Positions 20,790-28,958 of a stretch of DNA of 54,405 nt are shown here, piece after piece. The notes under the pieces were generated by a model, which saw only the letters and a program-made list of their open reading frames with translations, was not told where the DNA came from and did no database searches. Numbering within the stretch: position 1 is the stretch's first letter; every line of letters begins with the position of its first letter. The DNA lies in the NCBI GenBank assembly GCA_029222685.1, contig JARHVB010000007.1:1-54405 (forward strand). Reading direction: 5' to 3'. Position numbers and translations under genes: made by a program. Source of the DNA: Terripilifer ovatus. GTDB lineage: Bacteria > Pseudomonadota > Alphaproteobacteria > Rhizobiales > Beijerinckiaceae.

Positions 20790-22145
20790 ATGTCTAAATC
20801 CGTCTCTTCGCTCGACCTGCAGGTCGTCCTTCTTCCGCTTTGCGATCTGATCCCAAACCCTCGTAACGCCCGCGTCCACAATCGCGCTCAGAAACAGGCG
20901 CTGGTGAAAAGCTACAAGACGTTCGGCTGCATCAATCCCCTCATAATTGATCAGAACCGGATGATTCTTGCGGGCCACGGGCGCCTCGAGGCCGCCAAGT
21001 TGGCCGGCCTTAAGGAGGTTCCGACGATCACCGTTACCCACCTTTCCGACTTGGAAAAGCGAGCTTTTGCTATCTCCGACAACAAGTTGGGTGACCGATC
21101 GGCCTGGGATTTCGACATGCTAGCGGATGAAATTCGCCTTCTGCAGCTCGACCCTACCTTTGATTTGAGCCTGACGGGTTTTGAGATCCCGGAAATCGAT
21201 AACCTGACGCTGGCGCAGGACGATCGCCCTTCTGCCTCTGACACCATCCCGGATATCCAGGAAGCGGTTGTCAGCAAGGTTGGCGACACTTGGATCCTAG
21301 GCGCCCACCGCCTGGCTTGCGGCGATGCGCGCTCAATCGAGGACATCGCCCGCCTCATGGCCGGACAAACCGCCGGCATGATCTTCACCGATCCGCCGTA
21401 TAATATCCCCGTCCGCTACATTGGCGGCCGCGGCAAGATCAAACACCAGGAATTCGTCTGCGCCTCGGGCGAGATGTCCCGCGACGAGTTTGCCGACTTC
21501 TATCAGACGACGATTGACAATGCCGTTGCCGTCTGCCGCGACGGCAGCCTCGCTTATGTCTGTATGGACTGGCGCAATATCGACGTGGTGATCGCCGCGA
21601 GCCGCGCTATGGGCACCGAACTGGCCAATATCTGCGTCTGGAACAAGACCAACGCCGGCCAGGGCTCCTTCTACCGCTCCCAGCATGAGTTTGTCGCGGT
21701 AATGAAAATCGGCAGCGCCGAGGGCCACAACAACGTCCAGCTCGGGCGCTTTGGCCGCAACCGCACCAACGTCTGGACGTACGCTGGGGTCAATTCTTTC
21801 GGCAAAGGCCGCAAGGATCTGGTGCTGCACCCGACCGTCAAGCCGGTGGCCATGATCGCGGATGCCATCCTCGACTGCACGGCCCACGGGGACATCGTCC
21901 TTGACGTCTTCGCGGGATCGGCCTCCGTAGCTCTGGCCGCTGAGAAGACCGGGCGCCGCGCTTTCTGCCTGGAATTTGCGCCCAACTACGTGGATGTCGC
22001 GGTCCGCCGCTGGCAGCGCCATACGCGCAAGGACGCCATCTTGGAGGGCGATGGCCGCACGTTCAGCGAGATCAAAGAGGTCCGCAACGCTGACGCAGCG
22101 ATGCCCCAGGAACCCCGCTCTGCCGCAACGGTGGGAGACGCGTGA
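20790..22145 (+). CDS. ParB-like nuclease domain fused to DNA methyltransferase
   Basis: This is a 451-aa two-domain protein. Residues about 10-105 are ParB/Srx-like (LIPNPRNARVHNRAQKQALV, INPLIIDQNRMILAGHGRLEAAKLAGL, AFAISDNKL). The second half is a beta-class amino-methyltransferase, with catalytic DPPYN at 201-205 preceding the AdoMet-binding DVFAGSAS at 372 and the closing EFAPNYVDVAVRRWQ. It likely modifies adenine N6 or cytosine N4. The ATG follows AAAGGTG. No restriction endonuclease is beside it, so it is an orphan or phage-protection type enzyme. The next gene overlaps its stop. Confidence 0.93.
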   Translation: MSKSVSSLDLQVVLLPLCDLIPNPRNARVHNRAQKQALVKSYKTFGCINPLIIDQNRMILAGHGRLEAAKLAGLKEVPTITVTHLSDLEKRAFAISDNKLGDRSAWDFDMLADEIRLLQLDPTFDLSLTGFEIPEIDNLTLAQDDRPSASDTIPDIQEAVVSKVGDTWILGAHRLACGDARSIEDIARLMAGQTAGMIFTDPPYNIPVRYIGGRGKIKHQEFVCASGEMSRDEFADFYQTTIDNAVAVCRDGSLAYVCMDWRNIDVVIAASRAMGTELANICVWNKTNAGQGSFYRSQHEFVAVMKIGSAEGHNNVQLGRFGRNRTNVWTYAGVNSFGKGRKDLVLHPTVKPVAMIADAILDCTAHGDIVLDVFAGSASVALAAEKTGRRAFCLEFAPNYVDVAVRRWQRHTRKDAILEGDGRTFSEIKEVRNADAAMPQEPRSAATVGDA

Positions 22146-22636
22146 TGGGAAAGCACCGCAACAGAAAGGCCACGAGCAGCGATCATTATTCGGTCGGCTA
22201 TGGCAAGCCACCCGTGAACGAACGCTGGGTCCCGGGCCAAAGCGGCAATCCAAGCGGCAAGAGGAACAGGCCAGAAACGCCTCTCGAGATGATCGACGAA
22301 ACGCTGTTCGATTCCGTCGGCGTCGTCATCAATGACAAAACGGTTCGCATGCCCGCTTTCAAGGCCATGGTGCGCCGCGCATTTGCGCTGTTCATGGGTG
22401 GCAACATCAAGGCCGGCGATTTTATCTTTCGCCTGCGCGAGCATTTTATGCGTAATTCCGGCACCAGCGCAGACCTGCAGCTCTTGAGCCCGGAGGATCA
22501 GAAGCTCTTCGACGAACTCATGAAGGATGTGCGCGATTGCTCGACCGACCCGCCGCCCGCCTCTGACGCAGACGACAACGACGAAGACGGCAAAGACAGC
22601 GACCCGAAGCCTGGTGATCCGAATGGCGAGGGCTAG
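22145..22636 (+). CDS. DUF5681 domain protein
   Basis: This 163-aa protein has the family motif YSVGYGKPPVNERWVPGQSG followed by NPSGKRNRPETPLEM, then a helical part (AFKAMVRRAFALFMGGNIKAGDFIF) and an acidic Asp/Glu-rich tail from about 135. ATG 22145 overlaps the methyltransferase stop by one base; a GTG at 22142 is the alternative. DUF5681 proteins regularly precede large terminases in alphaproteobacterial phage-derived loci, and their position and size suggest a small-terminase-like partner. That role is inference. Confidence 0.88.
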   Translation: MGKHRNRKATSSDHYSVGYGKPPVNERWVPGQSGNPSGKRNRPETPLEMIDETLFDSVGVVINDKTVRMPAFKAMVRRAFALFMGGNIKAGDFIFRLREHFMRNSGTSADLQLLSPEDQKLFDELMKDVRDCSTDPPPASDADDNDEDGKDSDPKPGDPNGEG

Positions 22637-22639
22637 CCG

Positions 22640-24067
22640 ATGCCCAGTCCCCAAATGAACTACGTAACCAACAGCGACTTCGACCGGCTTACGAGGGTTA
22701 ACCTCAAAGCATTCATTCGCCGCGCTTTCGCCGAGCTGAACCCGACCGCGGAGTTCGTCGACGAATGGTACATCGACGCGATCGTCTTCGAGCTGAAGAT
22801 GATTATGGCCGGTCGCAGCCGAAACCTGATCCTCAATATGCCGCCGCGCACATTAAAGTCGATCATCGTTTCCGTCGCCTGGGTCGCGTTCATGTTGGGT
22901 CACAATCCCACGGAAACGTTCATGTGCGTGAGCTATTCCGACGACCTTGCCCATAAGTTCGCAAACGACTTCCGCAAGGTCCTGAATTCTGAATGGTACA
23001 AGCGCTGCTTCCCGGGCACCCGCATTGGTTCAAAAGATAGCGAAGACCAGATCGTATTGACGGCTGGCGGCGGCCGAATTTCCAAATCTATCATGGGCTC
23101 TATGACCGGCTTTGGCGGCAACTACATCGTCTTCGACGACCCAATGAAGCCGATGGATGCGCTCTCCGAAGCCACCCGCAACAAGATCAATGAACTGTTC
23201 CGCAGTACTTTCCCGAGCCGCTTCAACGACCGGCGTACGGGTGTGATGGTCGTCGTGATGCAGCGCGTCCATGTCGAGGATCCTACAGGCTTCCTGCTAG
23301 GACAGTCGGACAAGTGGCGCCACATCAGCCTTCCTGCCATCGCCGAATTCGAACAGACCGTGCAGCTCGGCCCCTACAAGTTCCATCGTCGCAAGCCTGG
23401 CGATCTCCTGTCTCCGATCCGTCTCCCATTGGCGGAATTGAACCAGCTGAAACTCGACCTGGGCCCAGATAACTTCGAAGCACAATATCAACAGTCGCCA
23501 GTACCGCCCGGCGGAAACATGATCAAGCGCGCCTGGTTTTCCGCTCGCTATAAAGAACTTCCGCTGCATGAAGACATTCTTCTGGTCGTGCAAAGCTGGG
23601 ACACAGCGAATAAAGGCTCTCCCGAGAACGACTGGTCGGTCTGCACGACTTGGATCATCACCCGGGATTTCAAATACTACCTCGTGGATGTGTGGCGCCG
23701 CCAGGTCAATTATCCAGAGCTGCGAGCCGCGCTTATCGAACAGGCGGAAAAGTGGTCGGCAAATCGCGTGGTCATTGAGGATGCCGGAACTGCGATGGCG
23801 CTGCTGCAGGAAGGGCTGCCGATCCTTGGCTTGGAAGGCGTAAAGCCAAAAATGGATAAACAGGCGCGGATGGCGGTGGCAACCGTGAAGATGGCAGCTA
23901 GCCGCATGCTTCTTCCTGAAAGCGCCTCTTGGCTGCCCATCTTGGAGACCGAGTTGTTCAGTTTTCCCTCGGTGGCACACGATGACCAATGTGACTCCAT
24001 CAGCCAAATGCTCAACGATCCGGTAATCGACAATATGGTCATGTGGGCGAAATTGGGCGGCGCTTAA
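22640..24067 (+). CDS. Phage terminase large subunit (TerL)
   Basis: This is a 475-aa motor-nuclease that packages DNA into phage or phage-like heads. The ATPase part has the Walker-A-like NMPPRTLKS (66-74), the CVSYSDDLAHKFANDFR segment and Walker B YIVFDDPM (162-169). The nuclease part keeps its acidic residues in QSWDTAN (Asp321), VIEDAG (Glu380, Asp381) and HDDQCDS (Asp448, Asp449). It starts 3 bp after the DUF5681 stop. No portal, capsid, tail or integrase gene is nearby, so it is either a relic that kept its active sites or part of a small system of another kind. Confidence 0.94.
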   Translation: MPSPQMNYVTNSDFDRLTRVNLKAFIRRAFAELNPTAEFVDEWYIDAIVFELKMIMAGRSRNLILNMPPRTLKSIIVSVAWVAFMLGHNPTETFMCVSYSDDLAHKFANDFRKVLNSEWYKRCFPGTRIGSKDSEDQIVLTAGGGRISKSIMGSMTGFGGNYIVFDDPMKPMDALSEATRNKINELFRSTFPSRFNDRRTGVMVVVMQRVHVEDPTGFLLGQSDKWRHISLPAIAEFEQTVQLGPYKFHRRKPGDLLSPIRLPLAELNQLKLDLGPDNFEAQYQQSPVPPGGNMIKRAWFSARYKELPLHEDILLVVQSWDTANKGSPENDWSVCTTWIITRDFKYYLVDVWRRQVNYPELRAALIEQAEKWSANRVVIEDAGTAMALLQEGLPILGLEGVKPKMDKQARMAVATVKMAASRMLLPESASWLPILETELFSFPSVAHDDQCDSISQMLNDPVIDNMVMWAKLGGA

Positions 24068-24080
24068 TCAAGATTTCGCC

Positions 24081-24320
24081 ATGTCGTCCGATGGAAGTGA
24101 TCGACGGCTTCGCGTCATCCGTTTGCTCTCTGAGAAAAAAGCCGGCCGGATCTGCCGCGGCGGAAAAATAGATCAACTCTACGTGGATGCGATCATACGC
24201 CGGTGGGGCCGAAACCGGGATCTAGACATCTCTTCTCGAAACCAGGAGCTGCGGACGGAGCGGTCCTGTGTGGCGCCGAGCCTCAGTTACTACAAATCGG
24301 GAGAACTATCCGGCCTTTGA
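24081..24320 (+). pseudogene. C-terminal remnant of a second DNA methyltransferase
   Basis: The frame contains LLSEKKAGRICRGGKIDQ followed by LYVDAIIRRW, closely matching the C-terminal AdoMet-region ending of phage-type amino-methyltransferases (pattern 'AEKTGR...CxGxEIDPLYVDVIIRRW'). The intact enzyme in this window has the counterpart AAEKTGRRAFCLEFAPNYVD. The catalytic DPPY region and FxGxG motif are missing, so this is a truncated relic. It starts 14 bp after the terminase stop. Confidence 0.6.
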
Positions 24321-24572
24321 GCCTTTGCGGCTCTTCGGACCGCTAGCTGCCCTGGCTTTCCCCTCAGGTCGGCGGAGCAACTCAGCGGGATCCACACCCA
24401 AAACTTTCGCCAGCCCATCTAAGACATCGATGCTTGCTGCGTAGACGCAACGCTCCAGTGAGCTGATGTAAGTCCGGTCGAGATCCGCGCGATAAGCAAG
24501 CTCCTCCTGCGAGAGCCCCGCCTCTTTGCGGGCAGCCCTGAGATTGATCGCGAAAATCTCCCGGATATCCAT
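24306..24572 (-). CDS. XRE-family HTH regulator
   Basis: This is an 88-aa protein with a Cro/C1-type helix-turn-helix at residues 8-66: INLRAARKEAGLSQEELAYR, then ADLDRTYISSLERC and LAKVLGVDPAELL. The tail is basic (KARAASGPKSRKGSKAG). It faces the phage-derived cassette and its 3' end overlaps the methyltransferase relic by 15 bp. It could be the cassette's repressor or an unrelated cargo regulator. Confidence 0.9.
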   Translation of the reverse strand: MDIREIFAINLRAARKEAGLSQEELAYRADLDRTYISSLERCVYAASIDVLDGLAKVLGVDPAELLRRPEGKARAASGPKSRKGSKAG

Positions 24573-24656
24573 GTTCCGAGAGAAACAACTTGAAGATTAT
24601 ACTCACCACAGAGTATTCTCTACAAATTCAAATTCGCGATAAAAGTCAGGGTGATA

Positions 24657-25241
24657 ATGCAGTTGAGAAGCCAAAGATCAGGGCTTGGAAGTTGGCAAGC
24701 GCGTATTGGCGGTCTGGCTGCAATGGGGGCTCTGTATTTCTGGAGCCAACAACCAGACCCAAACCGCGACGCGCGGATGCCGCAAATCCAGGTGACCTTG
24801 CTTGATAACTTAGATTCCACGGCCAGCAGGTATAGGGAGCGCGCCAACGATCTCCAGAACCAAGCAATCTGGAACGATCGTGCGGAAATGCTTTGCGATG
24901 TATTCAAAGACCCCGAGTTTCACGATTGGTTTGCAAGGGTCGATTCCATTTCTCAAACGATGTCGGGAAAGGTTGCATTCAGTGTCAAGCTTTCGTCGAA
25001 AGTCACGTTTAGAACGATTGCCGCACAGCTTTTCGATCTTGACCAAAAGACCCTCATAGCCAAAGACAGCGCTCTCTTCGAAACAATATATGGACTGTCA
25101 GTAGGACAGCGGGTCTACGTTTCAGGGCAATTTATTAGCAAGCAACCCTACTGCATTCCGCAGGGCACCTACTCGGGAAGCGACAGCCTTGAGTATCCCG
25201 AGTTTATCGTTCGATTTACGAAGATAACCGCCGCGGGCTGA
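24657..25241 (+). CDS. Hypothetical exported or anchored protein, low GC
   Basis: This is 194 aa from ATG 24657 (an in-frame GTG lies 6 bp upstream). A weak hydrophobic stretch near the N-terminus (IGGLAAMGALYFW) may anchor it. The rest has alternating beta-like segments (GKVAFSVKLSSKVTFRTIAA, GQRVYVSGQFI) and ends YPEFIVRFTKI, suggesting an OB-like or beta-sandwich domain. No family recognised. GC content is plainly lower than that of its neighbours, pointing to recent transfer. Confidence 0.6.
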   Translation: MQLRSQRSGLGSWQARIGGLAAMGALYFWSQQPDPNRDARMPQIQVTLLDNLDSTASRYRERANDLQNQAIWNDRAEMLCDVFKDPEFHDWFARVDSISQTMSGKVAFSVKLSSKVTFRTIAAQLFDLDQKTLIAKDSALFETIYGLSVGQRVYVSGQFISKQPYCIPQGTYSGSDSLEYPEFIVRFTKITAAG

Positions 25242-25338
25242 AGCGGATACGACGGCCATTTTAGTAAGAACAATCGGATAAGACGCCGGCCGCGCATGCG
25301 ACCTTTTAATCACTTGGCGACCGGCGAGGTCTCATCTT

Positions 25339-25363
25339 AAAGTGGTATCCAAGATACCTCTTT
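25339..25363. promoter_or_regulatory. Rrf2/NsrR-type palindromic operator
   Basis: Two 11-bp arms, AAAGTGGTATC and GATACCTCTTT, are separated by CAA and match as an inverted repeat at 10 of 11 positions. Length and AAAG...CTTT ends resemble NsrR/Rrf2 operators. It ends 16 bp before the first ATG of the cluster, where binding would block transcription of the membrane protein, nsrR-like gene and all cco genes. No FixK-type box was found here. Confidence 0.7.
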
Positions 25364-25379
25364 ATGTGAGAGCGCGGCT

Positions 25380-25925
25380 ATGAAACCAGTTCTCGAACGA
25401 GCCATGATCGGGCCGTCTGGCGAACCCCGCGATTGGGAGCCGCGGCTAACAGCTCCGGCAGGAGCCGTCGTCGGATCGGCCGCTCGCGATGTCCCATATG
25501 TCTTCCTCGCGATCCTGTGGCTCGGCGCCCTGCTCGGCGTTTCCTTCATCGCCACGCCGGTCAAATTCCAGGCGCCGTCCCTCAGTCTGCCGATCGCGCT
25601 CGAGGTCGGGCGCGTCACCTTCGCCCTGTTTACGCGGATCGAATGGGGGCTGGTCGCGCTTCTGGGGGCGAGCATCGCCTTCGGTTCGCGCCATCGTGGT
25701 CGCTGGCTGGGATGGTTGTTTCTGGTCGCGGTTCTCGCCGCCGAGACGTTCTGGCTGCTGCCGGTTCTCGATGCGCGCGTCGGTACGATCATTGCCGGCG
25801 GACAGATCGCCGGCACGTCCGATCATCTTCTTTACGTCGCGGCTGAGAGCGCCAAGGCGCTTCTGCTGCTAGGCCTGTCCCTGACGGGCCTGATGCAGCT
25901 TGCGGGCAGGGGAGGACGCGGCTGA
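25380..25925 (+). CDS. Membrane protein heading the NO/cbb3 cluster
   Basis: This is a 181-aa protein with about four membrane segments: VPYVFLAILWLGALLGVSFIA, WGLVALLGASIAF, WLFLVAVLAAETFWLLPVL and AKALLLLGLSLTGL. The soluble N-terminus is about 40 residues. The pattern GVSFIATPVKF resembles uncharacterised DUF4149/TMEM205-like proteins. Its stop overlaps the nsrR-like start (TGATG), so the two are coupled. A role in respiration or NO handling is inferred only from position. Confidence 0.75.
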   Translation: MKPVLERAMIGPSGEPRDWEPRLTAPAGAVVGSAARDVPYVFLAILWLGALLGVSFIATPVKFQAPSLSLPIALEVGRVTFALFTRIEWGLVALLGASIAFGSRHRGRWLGWLFLVAVLAAETFWLLPVLDARVGTIIAGGQIAGTSDHLLYVAAESAKALLLLGLSLTGLMQLAGRGGRG

Positions 25926-26371
25926 TGCGCGTGACCTTGCACACCGACTATGCGCTGCGCATGCTGGCTTACATCGCCCTCCATCCTGCCGGATATTGCA
26001 CGGTGAACGATGTTGCGGACGCTTATAATCTGTCGCACCATCATCTCATGAAGGTGGCGCAGCGCCTGCGCCAATCGGGCTTCATTGAAACGACACGGGG
26101 ACGCGCCGGCGGCATCCGCCTGGCAGTGACGCCGGACAAAGTGAATATCGGAGCGGTGGTGCGAGCGACCGAGGACGATTTTGCACTGGTCGAATGTATG
26201 CAGAGCGGCGGAGGCGGATGCGCCATCGCGCGGGCGTGCCACATGAAAGATATGTTCGTCGAGGCACTTACTGCATATCTCGCCGTGCTCGACAAATACA
26301 CATTGGGACATGTCATGCATAATCGGGCCCTGCTCCGGCGGCTACTGGGCATCGCGTCCGAACCAGCATAA
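25925..26371 (+). CDS. nsrR: Rrf2-family regulator, NsrR-like
   Basis: This 148-aa regulator has an N-terminal winged helix (LHTDYALRMLAYIALHPAGY, YNLSHHHLMKVAQRLRQSGF) and three cysteines at 91, 99 and 105. That spacing is the one NsrR uses for its Fe-S cluster. NsrR is a nitric-oxide-sensing repressor that lets go of DNA when NO destroys the cluster. Hemoglobin and NnrS genes downstream and the palindrome upstream agree with autoregulation and control of the whole cluster. IscR or RirA-type identity is less likely given the company. Confidence 0.88.
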   Translation: MRVTLHTDYALRMLAYIALHPAGYCTVNDVADAYNLSHHHLMKVAQRLRQSGFIETTRGRAGGIRLAVTPDKVNIGAVVRATEDDFALVECMQSGGGGCAIARACHMKDMFVEALTAYLAVLDKYTLGHVMHNRALLRRLLGIASEPA

Positions 26372-26390
26372 CCAAAACGGGGCAAACCAG

Positions 26391-28049
26391 ATGATTTCCG
26401 GGCTGACAGTTTCTGAACGGCAATCCGCGCTTCTCATTCTTATCGTTATGGCTTTCGTCGGCCTGGCCATGGCCGGTGTCGGCCGCGGCGATCTGCTCGG
26501 CGTTCACGGCGGCATCGTTCTCATGATCAGCGTCGCCCTGAGCTTCGCGGTGATCGGCCATTATTACGATCCGGAACCGCCGGCGGAGCGGCTCGCCGAA
26601 TATTATGACGATCCGACGAGGGTCGGCATCGTGCTCGCCATGATCTGGGCTGTCGTTGCCATGGCGGTCGGTGTCTGGGTGGCGGCGCTGCTCGCATGGC
26701 CCGACATGACGTGGGATGTCGGCTGGCTGAGCTTTGGGCGCCTGCGGCCGGTGCATACGTCGGGCGTGATCTTCGGCTTTGGCGGCAATGCGCTCATCGC
26801 CACCTCCTTCCATGTTCTGCAGCGGACATCGCGGGCGCGTCTGCCCGATCAGATCAGCCCGTGGTTCGTGCTCATCGGCTACAATCTGTTCTGCGTGATC
26901 GCCGCCACCGGCTATCTGATGGGGCTTACCCAGTCGAAGGAGTATGCGGAGCCGGAATGGTATGCCGATCTCTGGCTGGTGATCGTCTGGGTTACCTATT
27001 TTGTCCTCTACCTGCGCACGCTGCAACGGCGGCAGGAACCGCACATCTATGTCGCCAACTGGTATTACATGGCCTTCATCCTGGTCGTGGCGGTGCTGCA
27101 TATCGTCAACAACCTGGCCGTGCCTGTCTCGCTCGGCCATGCCAAGAGCTATTCGCTCTTCTCGGGCGTGCAGGATGCGATGACGCAATGGTGGTACGGC
27201 CACAATGCCGTCGCCTTCTTCCTCACCGCCGGCTTCCTCGGCATGATGTACTATTACCTGCCCAAGCGCGCCGGCCGGCCGATCTTCTCCTATCGGCTCT
27301 CGATCATCAGCTTCTGGGGCATCACCTTCATGTATATGTGGGCGGGCTCGCACCATCTGCATTACACGGCGCTGCCGCAATGGGTGCAGACGCTCGGCAT
27401 GACGTTCTCGATCGTGCTGCTGGTGCCGTCCTGGGCTTCCGCCGGCAATGCGCTCGCGACGCTCAACGGCGCCTGGTTCAAGGTGCGTGACGACGCCACC
27501 CTGCGCTTCATGATGGTGGCCGCCGTCTTCTACGGCCTTGCCACTTTCGAAGGATCGTTCATGGCGATCCGCGCGGTCAATTCGCTGTCGCACTACACCG
27601 ACTGGACCATCGGCCATGTGCATGGCGGCGCGCTCGGCTGGGTGGCGATGATTACGTTTGGATCCTTCTACGCGCTGGTGCCGTGGATGTGGAGACAGGA
27701 GCGCATGTATTCGCCCAAACTGGTCGAGGTGCACTTCTGGCTGGCCCTGTCGGGCACCATTGTCTACGTCTTCGCCATGTGGAACTCGGGCATCATTCAG
27801 GGCCTGATGTGGCGCACCTATAATGAGAACGGGACGCTCGCCTATTCGTTCATCGACAGCGTCGTGGCGATGCATCCCTATTACATCGCGCGCGCTTTCG
27901 GCGGCTTCCTGTTCCTGCTGGGCGCGATCGTCTGCGCCTACAACATCTGGATGACGATCCGGCTGTCGAAAGCAAAGGTCGTCACGGAAGACGGCAAGAC
28001 CGACGTGCCGGTGCTTGAGCCCGCCACCGTCCTTCAGGCCGGAGAATAG
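26391..28049 (+). CDS. ccoN: cbb3-type cytochrome c oxidase subunit I
   Basis: This is the 552-aa catalytic subunit of the high-affinity cbb3 oxidase, with about 12-14 membrane segments. Visible ligand motifs include VHTSGVIFGFGGNAL, WWYGHNAVAFFL (Cu_B His), SHHLHYTALPQW (His pair) and the heme-binding IGHVHGGALGW. It reduces O2 to water and pumps protons at low oxygen. ATG 26391 is chosen from a longer open frame because it gives the normal N-terminus and lies 19 bp after the regulator stop. It leads ccoNOQP. Confidence 0.97.
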   Translation: MISGLTVSERQSALLILIVMAFVGLAMAGVGRGDLLGVHGGIVLMISVALSFAVIGHYYDPEPPAERLAEYYDDPTRVGIVLAMIWAVVAMAVGVWVAALLAWPDMTWDVGWLSFGRLRPVHTSGVIFGFGGNALIATSFHVLQRTSRARLPDQISPWFVLIGYNLFCVIAATGYLMGLTQSKEYAEPEWYADLWLVIVWVTYFVLYLRTLQRRQEPHIYVANWYYMAFILVVAVLHIVNNLAVPVSLGHAKSYSLFSGVQDAMTQWWYGHNAVAFFLTAGFLGMMYYYLPKRAGRPIFSYRLSIISFWGITFMYMWAGSHHLHYTALPQWVQTLGMTFSIVLLVPSWASAGNALATLNGAWFKVRDDATLRFMMVAAVFYGLATFEGSFMAIRAVNSLSHYTDWTIGHVHGGALGWVAMITFGSFYALVPWMWRQERMYSPKLVEVHFWLALSGTIVYVFAMWNSGIIQGLMWRTYNENGTLAYSFIDSVVAMHPYYIARAFGGFLFLLGAIVCAYNIWMTIRLSKAKVVTEDGKTDVPVLEPATVLQAGE

Positions 28050-28053
28050 AGCC

Positions 28054-28785
28054 ATGCCCGAGGCACACCGCAAACTCGAACGCAATGCCATCGGCTTCGT
28101 TCTGGCCATCATCGGCGTTTCGGCCATCGGCGGCCTGGTCGAGATCGCGCCGCTCTTCACCATCCACGAGACGGTGGAAACCGCCAAGGATATGCGGGTC
28201 TACACACCGCTGGAGGTGGCGGGCCGCAATATCTACATCCGCGAGGGCTGCTACGCCTGCCACAGCCAGATGATCCGCACGCTGCGCGACGAGGTCGAGC
28301 GCTACGGACCCTATTCGCTGGCGGTGGAATCGAAATACGATCATCCGATGCTGTGGGGATCGAAGCGCACCGGCCCTGATCTCGCCCGGCTGGGCAATAA
28401 ATATTCCGATGCCTGGCATGTGGCGCATCTGATCAACCCGCGCCACGTCGTGCCGCAATCGGTGATGCCGCGCTATGGCTGGCTGATGCGCAATGAAGTG
28501 CGCATCGACGATGCGGGCCAGCATCTGGCGGCGTTGCGGGTTGTCGGCGTGCCCTACACGGATGAGATGATCGCCAATGCTACGAAGGATGCCTATGGCC
28601 AGGCCAATCCTGACAGCGATCAGGCGGCCGGCGTCACGCAGCGCTACGGCGAGGCGACCAATGTGCGCACCTTCGACGGGGAGCCAGGTCGCCTGACGGA
28701 GATGGATGCGCTCGTCGCCTATCTGCAGGTCCTGGGTCACCTCACGGACGCGGCCTACAAGCAAACATCATCGGCAAAGGAGTAG
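28054..28785 (+). CDS. ccoO: cbb3-type oxidase monoheme subunit II
   Basis: This 243-aa membrane-anchored cytochrome c has an N-terminal span (AIGFVLAIIGVSAIGGLVEIAP), heme motif CYACH (Cys66, Cys69, His70) in the family context REGCYACHSQMIR, and a later MPRYGWLM region for the Met ligand. It passes electrons from CcoP to CcoN. ATG 28054 comes 4 bp after the ccoN stop with GGAG upstream. Confidence 0.97.
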   Translation: MPEAHRKLERNAIGFVLAIIGVSAIGGLVEIAPLFTIHETVETAKDMRVYTPLEVAGRNIYIREGCYACHSQMIRTLRDEVERYGPYSLAVESKYDHPMLWGSKRTGPDLARLGNKYSDAWHVAHLINPRHVVPQSVMPRYGWLMRNEVRIDDAGQHLAALRVVGVPYTDEMIANATKDAYGQANPDSDQAAGVTQRYGEATNVRTFDGEPGRLTEMDALVAYLQVLGHLTDAAYKQTSSAKE

Positions 28786-28789
28786 CGAG

Positions 28790-28954
28790 ATGGATTATCA
28801 CACCATCGTCGGCTTTTCTAAAAGCTGGGGACTGTTCTACCTGATCGGCCTGGCGATCGTTGTCGTGGCCTATGCGTTCTGGCCGGGCAACCGCAAGCGG
28901 TTCAACCGGGCGAAGAACAGTATTCTCGACAAAGACGACCGGCCTCGGAGCTAG
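28790..28954 (+). CDS. ccoQ: cbb3-type oxidase subunit CcoQ
   Basis: This is a 54-aa single-span protein (GLFYLIGLAIVVVAYAFWP) with the family's conserved FNRAKNSILDKDD tail. It stabilises the oxidase complex. ATG 28790 follows AGGAG and lies 4 bp after ccoO. The frame is open further upstream but that part overlaps ccoO. Confidence 0.95.
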   Translation: MDYHTIVGFSKSWGLFYLIGLAIVVVAYAFWPGNRKRFNRAKNSILDKDDRPRS

Positions 28955-28958
28955 AACA

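Noticed and set aside
25305..25330. Possible FixK box (TTGGCGACCGGCGA) before the cbb3 cluster
   Set aside because: Only the first half-site partly fits and the second does not end in CAA; the nearby palindrome is far stronger.
26313..28187. 624-codon minus-strand frame opposite ccoN
   Set aside because: Shadow frame; ccoN is unmistakable on the plus strand.
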